Shown here piece by piece: positions 1-5,235 of a DNA stretch of 5,235 nt (position 1 is the first letter of the stretch; each line of letters starts with the position of its first letter). The DNA lies in assembly GCA_049509915.1 (NCBI GenBank), contig JBEKZL010000400.1:1-5235 (forward strand), given 5' to 3'. A model generated the notes under the pieces. The model had not been told where the DNA came from, made no database searches, and saw only the letters and a program-made list of their open reading frames with translations. The DNA is from JBEKYD01 sp049509915. Lineage in GTDB: Bacteria > Acidobacteriota > Terriglobia > Bryobacterales > Bryobacteraceae. Both the position numbers and the translations under genes were made by a program.

Positions 1-352
1 TCACATCGACGCAGGGTACTCGCCCTCACGCCTGAGTTAACGTCCTGGTCTAGCGGTTTATCGTTGGCCGGTTTTGAAGTGACCCTCTATGGCCGGTTTT
101 GGGTGACCCCCGAGGGTCTGAAATCGAAGTTCCTGCCGGCTGTAGGGCTTGGATTGCACATGGCAAAGCACCGGGATCCCATGCAGGGAAAGCAAGCTGA
201 TGAAGACTTCCCGCGAGTGGTTGGAGTGGCCGCCGGCGAAAATGGCCTGCTGCATGGGTTGCCTCAATGGTCGCGCACTGAAGACCGTCGCCACAAGCTT
301 CTGAAAGCGGTTCTAATGCCGCGAATGTCGACCTGCACGCCATACTTGGCGA
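1..352. other. No supported gene; repeats near the left edge only
   Basis: Open frames here are short, overlap one another on both strands, lack ribosome-binding sites and give protein sequences with no recognisable motif. Apart from the direct repeats at 66-108 and the 30-residue frame at 264-356 discussed with the small ORF, I see nothing. It is best read as intergenic DNA or decayed mobile-element debris. Confidence 0.5.
66..108. repeat. Two imperfect direct repeats, 25-bp period, resembling a transposon end
   Basis: GGCCGGTTTTGAAGTGACC (66-84) and GGCCGGTTTTGGGTGACC (91-108) differ by one deletion and one substitution. Arrays of short repeats of this wording occur near the ends of IS21-like elements, where they bind transposase; that link is from memory and not tested. 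Any element body would lie left of the window, since 109-352 shows no transposase. Confidence 0.4.
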
Positions 353-541
353 TCATGCACCGCCGCACAGTGGATTCTTGCGGTCCGGTAGCGTGGCGAG
401 TTGGGCGGCTATGGCGATGGTCCGGTGTTCGCTGTCCTGGGTGGTGGCGAGGTATGCGGTGCGGAGCTCCGCGGTGGTGAGCGTTTCGTCAATGTGCGCG
501 AGCGTGCTCAGCTCGATTTTGGGGTGCTGCCTTGACTCCAT
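353..541 (-). CDS. Possible small ORF or gene remnant downstream of the kinase (62 residues)
   Basis: This reading frame begins 40 bp after the kinase stop, on the same strand. The third codon position is GC-rich as in real genes of the window, and the amino-acid make-up is protein-like (MESRQHPKIEL, then DETLTTAELRTAYLATT, then AIAAQLATLPDRK). There is no clear Shine-Dalgarno before ATG 541, and I recognise no family. The stop TGA overlaps the ATG of another 30-residue frame (356 to 264, beginning MIAKYGVQVDIRGIRTAF) in an ATGA arrangement; reading this as one frameshifted gene is equally possible. It could also be chance open frame in GC-rich DNA. Confidence 0.3.
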   Translation of the reverse strand: MESRQHPKIELSTLAHIDETLTTAELRTAYLATTQDSEHRTIAIAAQLATLPDRKNPLCGGA

Positions 542-559
542 GCGGGATGCGGCCGATTC

Positions 560-575
560 CGGCGCGGCCGCGCCG
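560..575. repeat. Perfect 16-bp GC palindrome just after the kinase stop codon
   Basis: CGGCGCGGCCGCGCCG reads the same on both strands and begins 6 bp after the kinase stop. As RNA it could form a 6-bp GC stem with a GGCC loop. On the plus strand CGTTTCTC follows, a weak T stretch; on the minus strand none. It may mark the end of kinase transcription, but the evidence for a working terminator is thin. Confidence 0.4.
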
Positions 576-581
576 CGTTTC

Positions 582-3500
582 TCAGCGTTCCGCGATGACT
601 GGAAGGGTCCAAACGAGCCGCACGCGTTCGATCTCGCGGAACAGATCCTCGGGGCGGATGGGCTTGGAGGCATAGCCGTCCATCCCGGCGGACAAACAGC
701 GTTCGCGGTCGCCCGACATCGCGTGAGCGGTTAGCGCAATGATGGGTATGTGGCCGCCGCGCACTTTCTCTTTCTCGCGTATGGCACGGGTGGATTCGAA
801 TCCGTCCATCACAGGCATCTGCACATCCATTAATACAAGGTCGAAATCCTCGCTCTCGAAGGCGGCCAGCGCTTCATAACCCGAGGCGGCAATTCTCACC
901 TGATGGCCCCGGTTTTCGAGTATGCCGGCGGCGACCATTTGATTTATCGGATTGTCTTCCGCCAGGAGGACCCGGAGCGGCGACTCGTGCGGCAGTGAAG
1001 CGCCGATGGCCGGCCGCGCCGGGGCCGCTTTGCTCGTGTTCCCTGGCGGTAGACCGCTGTCCAGTGCAAGCCGGATGGCCTCCCTGAGCTCCGACCGGGC
1101 GATGGGCTTGGAAACACGAGCCGCAATGTGCAGTTCCCGGCAGCGCTCCGCATGGTCGTGTTGGCTCGCCGGGGTGAGTATGATAATAGCGGCTCCAGCG
1201 AGTTCGGCGCGTTGGCGGATTTCCGCGGCCAGAGTGAACCCATCCGCGCCCGGCATTTGGCTATCGAGCAGAACGAGCTTGAAAGCTGCGTGGTTGCGCG
1301 CCGCCGCCTCCAATTCGCGCAGCGCCTGAGCGGCGCCGGGAGCAACCGCGGGCTGGACCCCCATCGCTTCGACCATTTCCGCCAGGATACGGCGATTCAG
1401 GGCGTTGTCGTCTACGATGAGGGTAGGGATGCCGTCAAGTCGCGGTGCTTCCACCGGGTTCGCCCGCCGCTGTGTCGATAGAGCGGCGCCTTTGATCGTG
1501 AAGTGGAAGTTACTACCGCCGCCGGGCTGGCTTTCCACCCAGATTTTGCCGCCCATCATTTTGATCAGGCGGGAGGAGATGGTAAGGCCGAGACCGCTGC
1601 CGCCGAACTTGCGGCTGGTGGAACTGTCGCCCTGAGAAAACGCCTGAAATATGGACTCCTGGCGGTCTGGCGGAATGCCGATGCCAGTGTCTCGCACGGA
1701 AAAATGCAGGCAGACCGTGCCGTCTTCGACACCATTCAGCCCCGCGCTTAGCTCGATTTGGCCCAGGTGGGTGAATTTGATCGCGTTCCCGATCAGGTTG
1801 GTGATCACCTGCCTGAGGCGGTTGGCATCCGCCACGATTTCCTCCGGCACCTCGGGCCGGATGTCGTAGATCAACTCCAGCCCCTTCAGGTCCGCCCTGG
1901 ATGCCAGCGGTGAAATCACTCTTGCGATGTGGGCGCGGACGTCGAATGGGACTGGATCGAGGTCGAGCTTGCCGGCTTCGATTTTGGAGAAGTCGAGAAT
2001 GTCGTCGACGACCGTCAACAGCGCATCCGCGGAGGTTTTGGCGGTTTCGAGGAACTCGCGCTGGTCGCCGGTCAGGCAGGTGTCGAGCGCCAGGTCGATC
2101 ATGCCCAATACGCCGTTCATCGGCGTGCGGATTTCATGGCTGACGTTAGCCACAAATTCGCTCTTTGCCAAGCTGGCGGCCAAGGCTGCTTCCTTCAGGG
2201 CAGCCGCCGATTTCAGTTGAAAGCCGATGACCTGGGCCTGCCGCTTAATGCGGCTCCGCAGTACGGTCACCCAGCAGAGCGCGCCCAACGCGAGCGCCAA
2301 AGCCAGCGCAAGCACCCGGAGGGTGTGGACAGCGTTCCACCAGGAGGGACCGCGGACCACCACCACATCGGCGGGAGTAGCAAGCAGGATTTGAAACGAC
2401 TTAGGGACAGCAAGCCCCCCCCCCAGCCAGCTTTTCTCGCCAGTGGACTGCACCGCGCAGACGCCGGTCACTCGTAGGGTGCTTCCGGCCTCCCAGGCGG
2501 GCTTAGCTTCGGCCGGGGATCGGCTGGGGCGGACCACCGAGAATACATATTTCCCGGAAGCCAAGACTATAGCGGGGTCTTTTGCCGCCCTATCCTCGCC
2601 AATCAACTGGCCCTCCAGTTGGACCACCCGAGCGTCGTGATCGCCGCTGAGCGCCTGTTCGGCTGTGACTTCCAAAGGGACGACCGGGCGATCCGCGCCG
2701 GCCGCCTGGTAGGTGGCGTCGGTCAGCGTGGGCGCAAAGTCCCCTATCGCCGGGAAGCCGATCACGTCGGCGACGTCCCCCGGACTGAGAGGGGTGGTCT
2801 GGTCGGTCTGAGCGCATAATCCTTTGGCGCCGTCCTGGATACAGATTGCCCGGCCGGGCCAGAGCAGAGTCACGGCCCCGCGAATGTGCACGCGGTGGCG
2901 AAACGCAACGTTGGGCGTGAAGCTCAACAAAGTACCGATGGGGGTTACCGGTGCGGCGAAGGGCCGGGCCGGCGCGGGTTTCTCGACTGTCACGGCGGTG
3001 AGGCCGGGAAACAGGAGGCGAGCTCCCGTTAACTGCCCTCGATTGTTGAAAAGCGGACATGCATTGGCGCGCAGTCTAACCGTGGCGTCGATCAAACCGG
3101 CATAGTCCGCGCCCGGCTCCCTCAGGGTTGTGGCGGCGATGTTGCCGTCGCTCAGCGCCAGATTCAAAACGACGTTCATGCCGGACTGCAACACCGAGCG
3201 CACCACGCCTTCGACCTCTACCCACTGCCCGTCTTCGCTGCCGGTCAGGAGCCGGGTGAAGCTGACACGTGGCGCGGCTGCAGGCAGGGCGTACTCGCCG
3301 ATTACACGCGCCGTGGCGCGGTCGACAACAGGCGCAAAGTCCCCCGGGCCGCTTACTCCCGTTACCTCGATCCATTCGCCCGTTTTCAGTGGAACGGTGG
3401 GCGTCCGGGATAGGGAAACAAAGACACTGCCAGTGGAATCGGATACGAACAGAGCCGGGTGGCGCCGGTCGATAAAAGGGTCGTAATAGGTAACTACGGC

Positions 3501-3716
3501 GCGCAGGAGAACGGGGTAGGCGCGCTTCGCTTCCGGAATGCTCAACTGGTGAGCTGCCCGGGTCGTGGTCAGCACGGGCAAACCGGCGGGCTGAGGTTGC
3601 GCCGCCAGGAACGTGCCCGAAAAGGCGGCCAAGAAGAACGCCAGCACGAGGAGAGCGCGTGGCAGTAAGGATAAATCCCGGAACGGCTGGGACCGGCGGT
3701 GGGGGACGATACGCAC
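582..3716 (-). CDS. Membrane-bound hybrid sensor histidine kinase with two C-terminal receiver domains and a duplicated OB-fold-like sensor
   Basis: This is an inner-membrane two-component kinase of 1044 residues that should autophosphorylate on His527 and pass phosphate to its own receivers. Order seen: a basic N-terminus and hydrophobic segment (about 18-40, signal anchor); an extracytoplasmic region (about 45-460) of beta-rich OB-fold-like repeats; a second membrane segment (about 462-485); a short coiled linker; a dimerisation/phosphoacceptor domain with HEIRTPM (His527); an ATPase domain with N-box NLIGNAIKF (Asn644), G1 DTGIG (676-680) and G2 GGSGLGL (705-711); receiver 1 (Asp769/Asp770, Asp818, Thr848, Lys870); and receiver 2 (Glu920/Asp921, Asp964, Thr996, Lys1018). 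All catalytic residues are present. There is no HAMP, PAS or HPt domain, so an HPt partner probably lies elsewhere. The start is GTG at 3716, the first possible in frame because an in-frame TGA lies at 3723-3725, but the strongest ribosome-binding site serves an out-of-frame ATG. The ligand is unknown. Kinase function is certain; the OB-fold assignment is inference. Confidence 0.95.
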   Translation of the reverse strand: MRIVPHRRSQPFRDLSLLPRALLVLAFFLAAFSGTFLAAQPQPAGLPVLTTTRAAHQLSIPEAKRAYPVLLRAVVTYYDPFIDRRHPALFVSDSTGSVFVSLSRTPTVPLKTGEWIEVTGVSGPGDFAPVVDRATARVIGEYALPAAAPRVSFTRLLTGSEDGQWVEVEGVVRSVLQSGMNVVLNLALSDGNIAATTLREPGADYAGLIDATVRLRANACPLFNNRGQLTGARLLFPGLTAVTVEKPAPARPFAAPVTPIGTLLSFTPNVAFRHRVHIRGAVTLLWPGRAICIQDGAKGLCAQTDQTTPLSPGDVADVIGFPAIGDFAPTLTDATYQAAGADRPVVPLEVTAEQALSGDHDARVVQLEGQLIGEDRAAKDPAIVLASGKYVFSVVRPSRSPAEAKPAWEAGSTLRVTGVCAVQSTGEKSWLGGGLAVPKSFQILLATPADVVVVRGPSWWNAVHTLRVLALALALALGALCWVTVLRSRIKRQAQVIGFQLKSAAALKEAALAASLAKSEFVANVSHEIRTPMNGVLGMIDLALDTCLTGDQREFLETAKTSADALLTVVDDILDFSKIEAGKLDLDPVPFDVRAHIARVISPLASRADLKGLELIYDIRPEVPEEIVADANRLRQVITNLIGNAIKFTHLGQIELSAGLNGVEDGTVCLHFSVRDTGIGIPPDRQESIFQAFSQGDSSTSRKFGGSGLGLTISSRLIKMMGGKIWVESQPGGGSNFHFTIKGAALSTQRRANPVEAPRLDGIPTLIVDDNALNRRILAEMVEAMGVQPAVAPGAAQALRELEAAARNHAAFKLVLLDSQMPGADGFTLAAEIRQRAELAGAAIIILTPASQHDHAERCRELHIAARVSKPIARSELREAIRLALDSGLPPGNTSKAAPARPAIGASLPHESPLRVLLAEDNPINQMVAAGILENRGHQVRIAASGYEALAAFESEDFDLVLMDVQMPVMDGFESTRAIREKEKVRGGHIPIIALTAHAMSGDRERCLSAGMDGYASKPIRPEDLFREIERVRLVWTLPVIAER
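2415..2424 (-). repeat. Run of ten G in the kinase reading frame
   Basis: The coding strand has ten G in a row, encoding the end of Leu431 and Gly432-Gly434. It lies after the sensor repeats and before the second membrane segment. A gain or loss of one base here would remove the kinase core and receivers. Confidence 0.9.
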
Positions 3717-3731
3717 TGGTTCTCATATCGA

Positions 3732-3742
3732 CCTTTCCTCCT
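3732..3742 (-). promoter_or_regulatory. Strong ribosome-binding site upstream of the kinase, spaced for an out-of-frame ATG
   Basis: The minus strand reads AGGAGGAAAGG here. The AGGAGG (3737-3742) is 10 nt and the AAGG (3732-3735) 5 nt before ATG 3726, which is excellent spacing. The kinase frame, however, can open only at GTG 3716, 20 nt from the AGGAGG. ATG 3726 is in the neighbouring frame. Either a base is surplus between 3726 and about 3670 or initiation is unusual. Confidence 0.6.
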
Positions 3743-3800
3743 GCGGCCTGTAGCCTATTCTTTCGGTCCTATCTCGCCAGGACTGGCCATTGAGCCCGCA

Positions 3801-3828
3801 GCTTCCGTGCATTTTGCGCACGGCAAGC
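3801..3828. terminator. Hairpin just downstream of carD, terminator-like but without a U tract
   Basis: GCTT-CCGTGC (3801-3810) pairs with GCACGG-C-AAGC (3818-3828) to give a 10-bp stem with one bulged C and a 7-nt loop. It starts 8 bp past the carD stop on the minus strand. No T run follows on either strand, so it may attenuate, protect the carD mRNA end, or do nothing; full intrinsic termination is not supported. Confidence 0.4.
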
Positions 3829-3836
3829 GTTATGGG

Positions 3837-4352
3837 TCAGGCGGTGGCGGCGGTGGCGGTGGCCAAGCCGACCTTGGCCAGGGAGCGCTCCAGCATGGCA
3901 GAGGCTTCTGGTTCGGCGACGTGGCTGGCGATCGAGATTTCGGCGATCAGCATATGACGCGAACGGTCGAGCATCTTCTTTTCACGGAACGAGAGCGGCT
4001 TCTCGAGATGCAGTTGCAACAGGCTCTTGAAGACCTCCGCCACTTTGAGCAGGTCTCCACTTTGCATTTTTTCGGAATTCTCCCGGAAACGAACCTTCCA
4101 GTCCGACCGAATGGTATACCAACTGCTAGAAAGAAAGGCGAGCATACGGGAAATCTCGCGCTCCTTTGTCACTCGCCGCAGGCCAACGTTATCCACGTTG
4201 GAAAAGGGCACCAGTACGGTCATGCCGCCGCACCCGAGGCGCAGCAGATAGAATTTCTCCGGGACTGAGCCAAAGGGCCGGATACTGATATTCTCGATGG
4301 TTCCAACTCCCTGGTTCGGATAGACAACTTTGTCGCCGATCTCGAATGTCAT
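3837..4352 (-). CDS. carD: CarD/CdnL-family RNA polymerase-binding transcription regulator
   Basis: This 171-residue cytoplasmic protein belongs to the CarD/CdnL family, whose members bind the RNA polymerase beta subunit and stabilise the open promoter complex. The N-terminal Tudor-like RNAP-interaction domain (about 1-60) opens with FEIGDKVVYPNQGVGTIE and continues with a beta-rich stretch ending VPFSNVDNVGLRRV. The helical DNA-binding domain (about 65-150) carries Trp85 in the SDWKVRF context, at the place of the family's conserved Trp that touches the upstream fork, followed by SGDLLKVAEV and FREKKMLDRSRHMLIAEI. Length is usual for the family. Start 4352 is chosen because GGGGGG lies 6 nt upstream and the family consensus begins exactly there; an in-frame ATG at 4406 would add a Gly-rich stretch. 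The C-terminus ends in an Ala/Thr repeat encoded by a GCC/ACC run (3840-3863). It has its own promoter. The family call is secure; which promoters it controls is unknown, and bacteria of this kind can hold several paralogues. Confidence 0.93.
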   Translation of the reverse strand: MTFEIGDKVVYPNQGVGTIENISIRPFGSVPEKFYLLRLGCGGMTVLVPFSNVDNVGLRRVTKEREISRMLAFLSSSWYTIRSDWKVRFRENSEKMQSGDLLKVAEVFKSLLQLHLEKPLSFREKKMLDRSRHMLIAEISIASHVAEPEASAMLERSLAKVGLATATAATA

Positions 4353-4358
4353 GCCGTA

Positions 4359-4364
4359 CCCCCC
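4359..4364 (-). promoter_or_regulatory. Ribosome-binding site of carD
   Basis: GGGGGG on the minus strand, 6 nt before ATG 4352. It decides the start against the in-frame ATG at 4406, which has no such site at a suitable distance. Confidence 0.7.
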
Positions 4365-4413
4365 ATAGCCACCGCCCTCAAGTGCTAAGAGAACCTGGCG
4401 TAGCAACTCTTGA

Positions 4414-4443
4414 ATGGTACGCTGGGTACTTTCAATGTGTCAA
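4414..4443 (-). promoter_or_regulatory. Sigma-70 type promoter of carD
   Basis: On the minus strand a perfect -35 hexamer TTGACA (4438-4443) is followed after 18 bp by TACCAT (4414-4419), which fits the TAnnnT pattern of a -10 box. Transcription would begin near 4407, giving a leader of about 55 nt before the carD ATG. The -35 is unusually good for this GC-rich window. The hexamers are flanked by inverted 7-bp arms CTCTTGA (4407-4413) and TCAAGAG (4440-4446), and an inner pair GTAC/GTAC (4417-4420 and 4426-4429) lies in the -10/spacer, so an operator may overlap it. The call rests on the motifs alone. Confidence 0.6.
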
Positions 4444-4621
4444 GAGAATTGTGCTTCATTCGCGCCATTTGGCGGGGGTTCTTGCAGATAACCGGTCAAA
4501 ACATACGAGGTGGGCAGGGCTTGTGGAGGAACACGGGAAGCTGGAACACAACTACGTTACACCCGGTGATGGTGGCAACTCGTCCGGACTTGGCGGGAAA
4601 CAGCGGGATGACTACCCGGAT

Positions 4622-4939
4622 TTAATCGCCTTCGGCGGCGGAAACCTCCTTGCCCTCTTCCACGGCAATGCCGCGCTCCGCCAGCAGCAGTCGCCTAAGA
4701 GTGCGCAAGTCGTTTAGAATCCTACGGCTGGCGGTAATATGAAGGTTCAGTTTGGCGAGGTTGTAGGAAACCAGCAGCAAAGCTTCTTTGCGGCGATCGG
4801 CCTGGTCGCCTTCGGCGAGGGCGATTTCGGACTCGACGTCCCGCCGCGCTTCGCTAAGCGCATCCGCCAAGAGAGCCACATACTCATGCGAGCCCTCGAT
4901 GTTGTCGAATGGCGTCTCGGCCTGATGATCCACGATCAT
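4622..4939 (-). CDS. Small helical protein of unknown function (105 residues)
   Basis: I do not recognise a named family. The protein has no signal peptide or membrane segment and looks almost wholly alpha-helical: a short N-terminal part with the TPFDNIEGSHEY motif, a helix rich in Glu/Asp/Arg (about 20-48), a Leu-rich helix (about 50-68, EALLLVSYNLAKLNLHI), a basic helix with SRRILNDLRTLRRLLL (about 71-87), and a short acidic tail. The alternation of charged and Leu positions suggests a helical bundle or oligomer. Start 4939 is chosen because GGGGGG sits 6 nt before the ATG, the same layout as the carD gene; longer in-frame starts would run over the divergent response regulator. The Shine-Dalgarno run lies partly inside a perfect 7-bp hairpin. 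It is the first gene of the minus-strand block but carD has its own promoter 68 bp or more downstream, so an operon is not assured. That it is a real gene is likely; its role is open. Confidence 0.8.
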   Translation of the reverse strand: MIVDHQAETPFDNIEGSHEYVALLADALSEARRDVESEIALAEGDQADRRKEALLLVSYNLAKLNLHITASRRILNDLRTLRRLLLAERGIAVEEGKEVSAAEGD

Positions 4940-5048
4940 GCCTTTCCCCCCACTTCGGAAGAGTGGGGCGTCGACAACTGAAATTAGGGACGCACTTATT
5001 CTCTCACACTCGGGGTGTACAGTGACAAGTGGAGAAACGCACGGGGGA
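4940..5048. promoter_or_regulatory. Divergent control region between the small protein and the response regulator
   Basis: Both genes must start transcription in or next to these 109 bp. For the plus strand TCGACA (4971-4976) and TATTCT (4997-5002) are the best -35/-10 candidates but are 20 bp apart, so weak. For the minus strand TTGTCA (about 5023-5028) is a fair -35 with no convincing -10 at good distance. ACAC (5006-5009) and GTGT (5015-5018) form a small inverted repeat over the GGGG before GTG 5022. Confidence 0.35.
4946..4968 (-). promoter_or_regulatory. Ribosome-binding site inside a hairpin before the 105-residue gene
   Basis: The Shine-Dalgarno run GGGGGG (4946-4951, minus strand) lies 6 nt before ATG 4939. 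Four of its G residues belong to the arm AGTGGGG (4948-4954), which is perfectly complementary to CCCCACT (4962-4968) across a 7-nt loop. In the mRNA this stem would hide the site. The hairpin is visible in the sequence; an effect on translation is inference. Confidence 0.55.
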
Positions 5049-5235
5049 ATGTCGCCGAACGTATGGAAAGCCGTATTAGTGGACGATGAAGAACTGGCGC
5101 GAGCCTTCCTGGTGGAGATGCTCCGGCGGCACGCCGACGTGGCCGTAGCCGCCGAGTGCGCCAACGGGTTCGAAGCGGTAAAGGCCATCGGCGAGACGAA
5201 GCCGGACCTGATCTTCCTCGACATTCAGATGCCGA
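5049..5235 (+). CDS. Response regulator, N-terminal receiver domain (partial, cut by window end), probably LytTR type
   Basis: The visible 62 residues are the first half of a receiver domain. They contain the acidic pair Asp12-Asp13 in AVLVDDEELARAFL and the phosphoacceptor Asp58 in DLIFLDIQMP. The VDDEELAR opening together with LFLDIQMP-like wording is typical of regulators whose output is a LytTR DNA-binding domain, but the output domain lies outside the window, so that part is inference. Two in-frame starts are possible: ATG 5049, with GGGGG ending only 1 nt before it and GGAG 14 nt before it, and GTG 5022, with GGGG at 5012-5015 spaced 6 nt. By ribosome-binding-site geometry the GTG is at least as good; ATG is reported as the more conservative start. 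The gene is divergent from the minus-strand block and shares a short 5' region with it. A cognate kinase could lie downstream; the hybrid kinase in this window already carries two receivers of its own. Confidence 0.9.
   Translation, partial: MSPNVWKAVLVDDEELARAFLVEMLRRHADVAVAAECANGFEAVKAIGETKPDLIFLDIQMP

Noticed and set aside
50..480. Overlapping open frames of 78-138 codons on both strands
   Set aside because: They compete for the same DNA, lack ribosome-binding sites, have uneven composition and show no motif.
1929..2477. 182-codon plus-strand open frame
   Set aside because: It lies wholly antisense to the kinase dimerisation and membrane regions and has no motif; GC-rich codon use leaves such mirror frames open.
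3076..3726. 216-codon open frame on the minus strand starting at the well-spaced ATG
   Set aside because: It overlaps the kinase sensor in another frame and gives a Pro/Arg-rich sequence with no domain pattern, while the kinase frame has a membrane segment and beta-rich repeats. Only its start signal is of interest.
3737..3800. Known riboswitch (cyclic di-GMP type I or similar) before the kinase
   Set aside because: A CGAAAG element and small stems are present but the conserved core sequences of that class are not.
3840..3863. GCC/ACC trinucleotide run at the end of carD as a functional repeat
   Set aside because: It encodes a short Ala/Thr tail; eight imperfect codons in GC-rich DNA are not remarkable enough to claim more.
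4353..4406. Longer carD starting at ATG 4406
   Set aside because: It would add 18 residues including a Gly/Tyr-rich stretch absent from the family and would begin at the predicted transcription start, while the site at 4352 has a perfect ribosome-binding site.
4940..5224. Longer form of the small protein reaching 5224
   Set aside because: The extension is antisense to the receiver domain and is Ser/Arg-rich low-complexity sequence; the ATG at 4939 has its own GGGGGG.
1..5235. tRNA, rRNA, CRISPR array or phage module
   Set aside because: No cloverleaf, ribosomal RNA stretch, regularly spaced repeats or phage-like proteins were seen on either strand.

Overview
The window holds the end of a three-gene block read on the minus strand and the beginning of a divergent gene on the plus strand. 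All the recognisable genes are regulatory. The DNA is GC-rich. The domain style points to a soil Acidobacterium of the Bryobacterales/Solibacter type: a hybrid kinase with an OB-fold-like extracytoplasmic region, a CarD-family protein, a small helical protein and a LytTR-style receiver. This assignment is an inference, not proven by the sequence.

Right to left along the minus strand the order is: a 105-residue helical protein of unknown function (4939 to 4622); a 269-bp gap with a good sigma-70 type promoter; a CarD-family transcription regulator (4352 to 3837); a 120-bp gap with two small hairpins; and a 1044-residue membrane-bound hybrid histidine kinase with two receiver domains and no phosphotransfer domain (3716 to 582). 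On the plus strand, 109 bp from the start of the small protein, a response regulator begins at 5049 (possibly 5022) and runs off the window after its phospho-acceptor motif.

Downstream of the kinase (1 to 581) the DNA changes character. It has a 16-bp GC palindrome just after the kinase stop, a possible small or decayed ORF (353-541), and then about 350 bp with no convincing gene. Near the left edge is a pair of imperfect 25-bp-period direct repeats that resembles a transposon end.

Working together (inference): the kinase senses something outside the cytoplasmic membrane through two copies of a roughly 200-residue unit and passes phosphate through its own receivers to an unlinked phosphotransfer protein or regulator. 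CarD acts at RNA polymerase. The start of the divergent response regulator may be a separate two-component output. The most interesting details are translational and architectural: a ribosome-binding site buried in a hairpin, a strong ribosome-binding site aimed at an out-of-frame ATG before the kinase, a run of ten G in the kinase between sensor and catalytic core, and the internally duplicated sensor.
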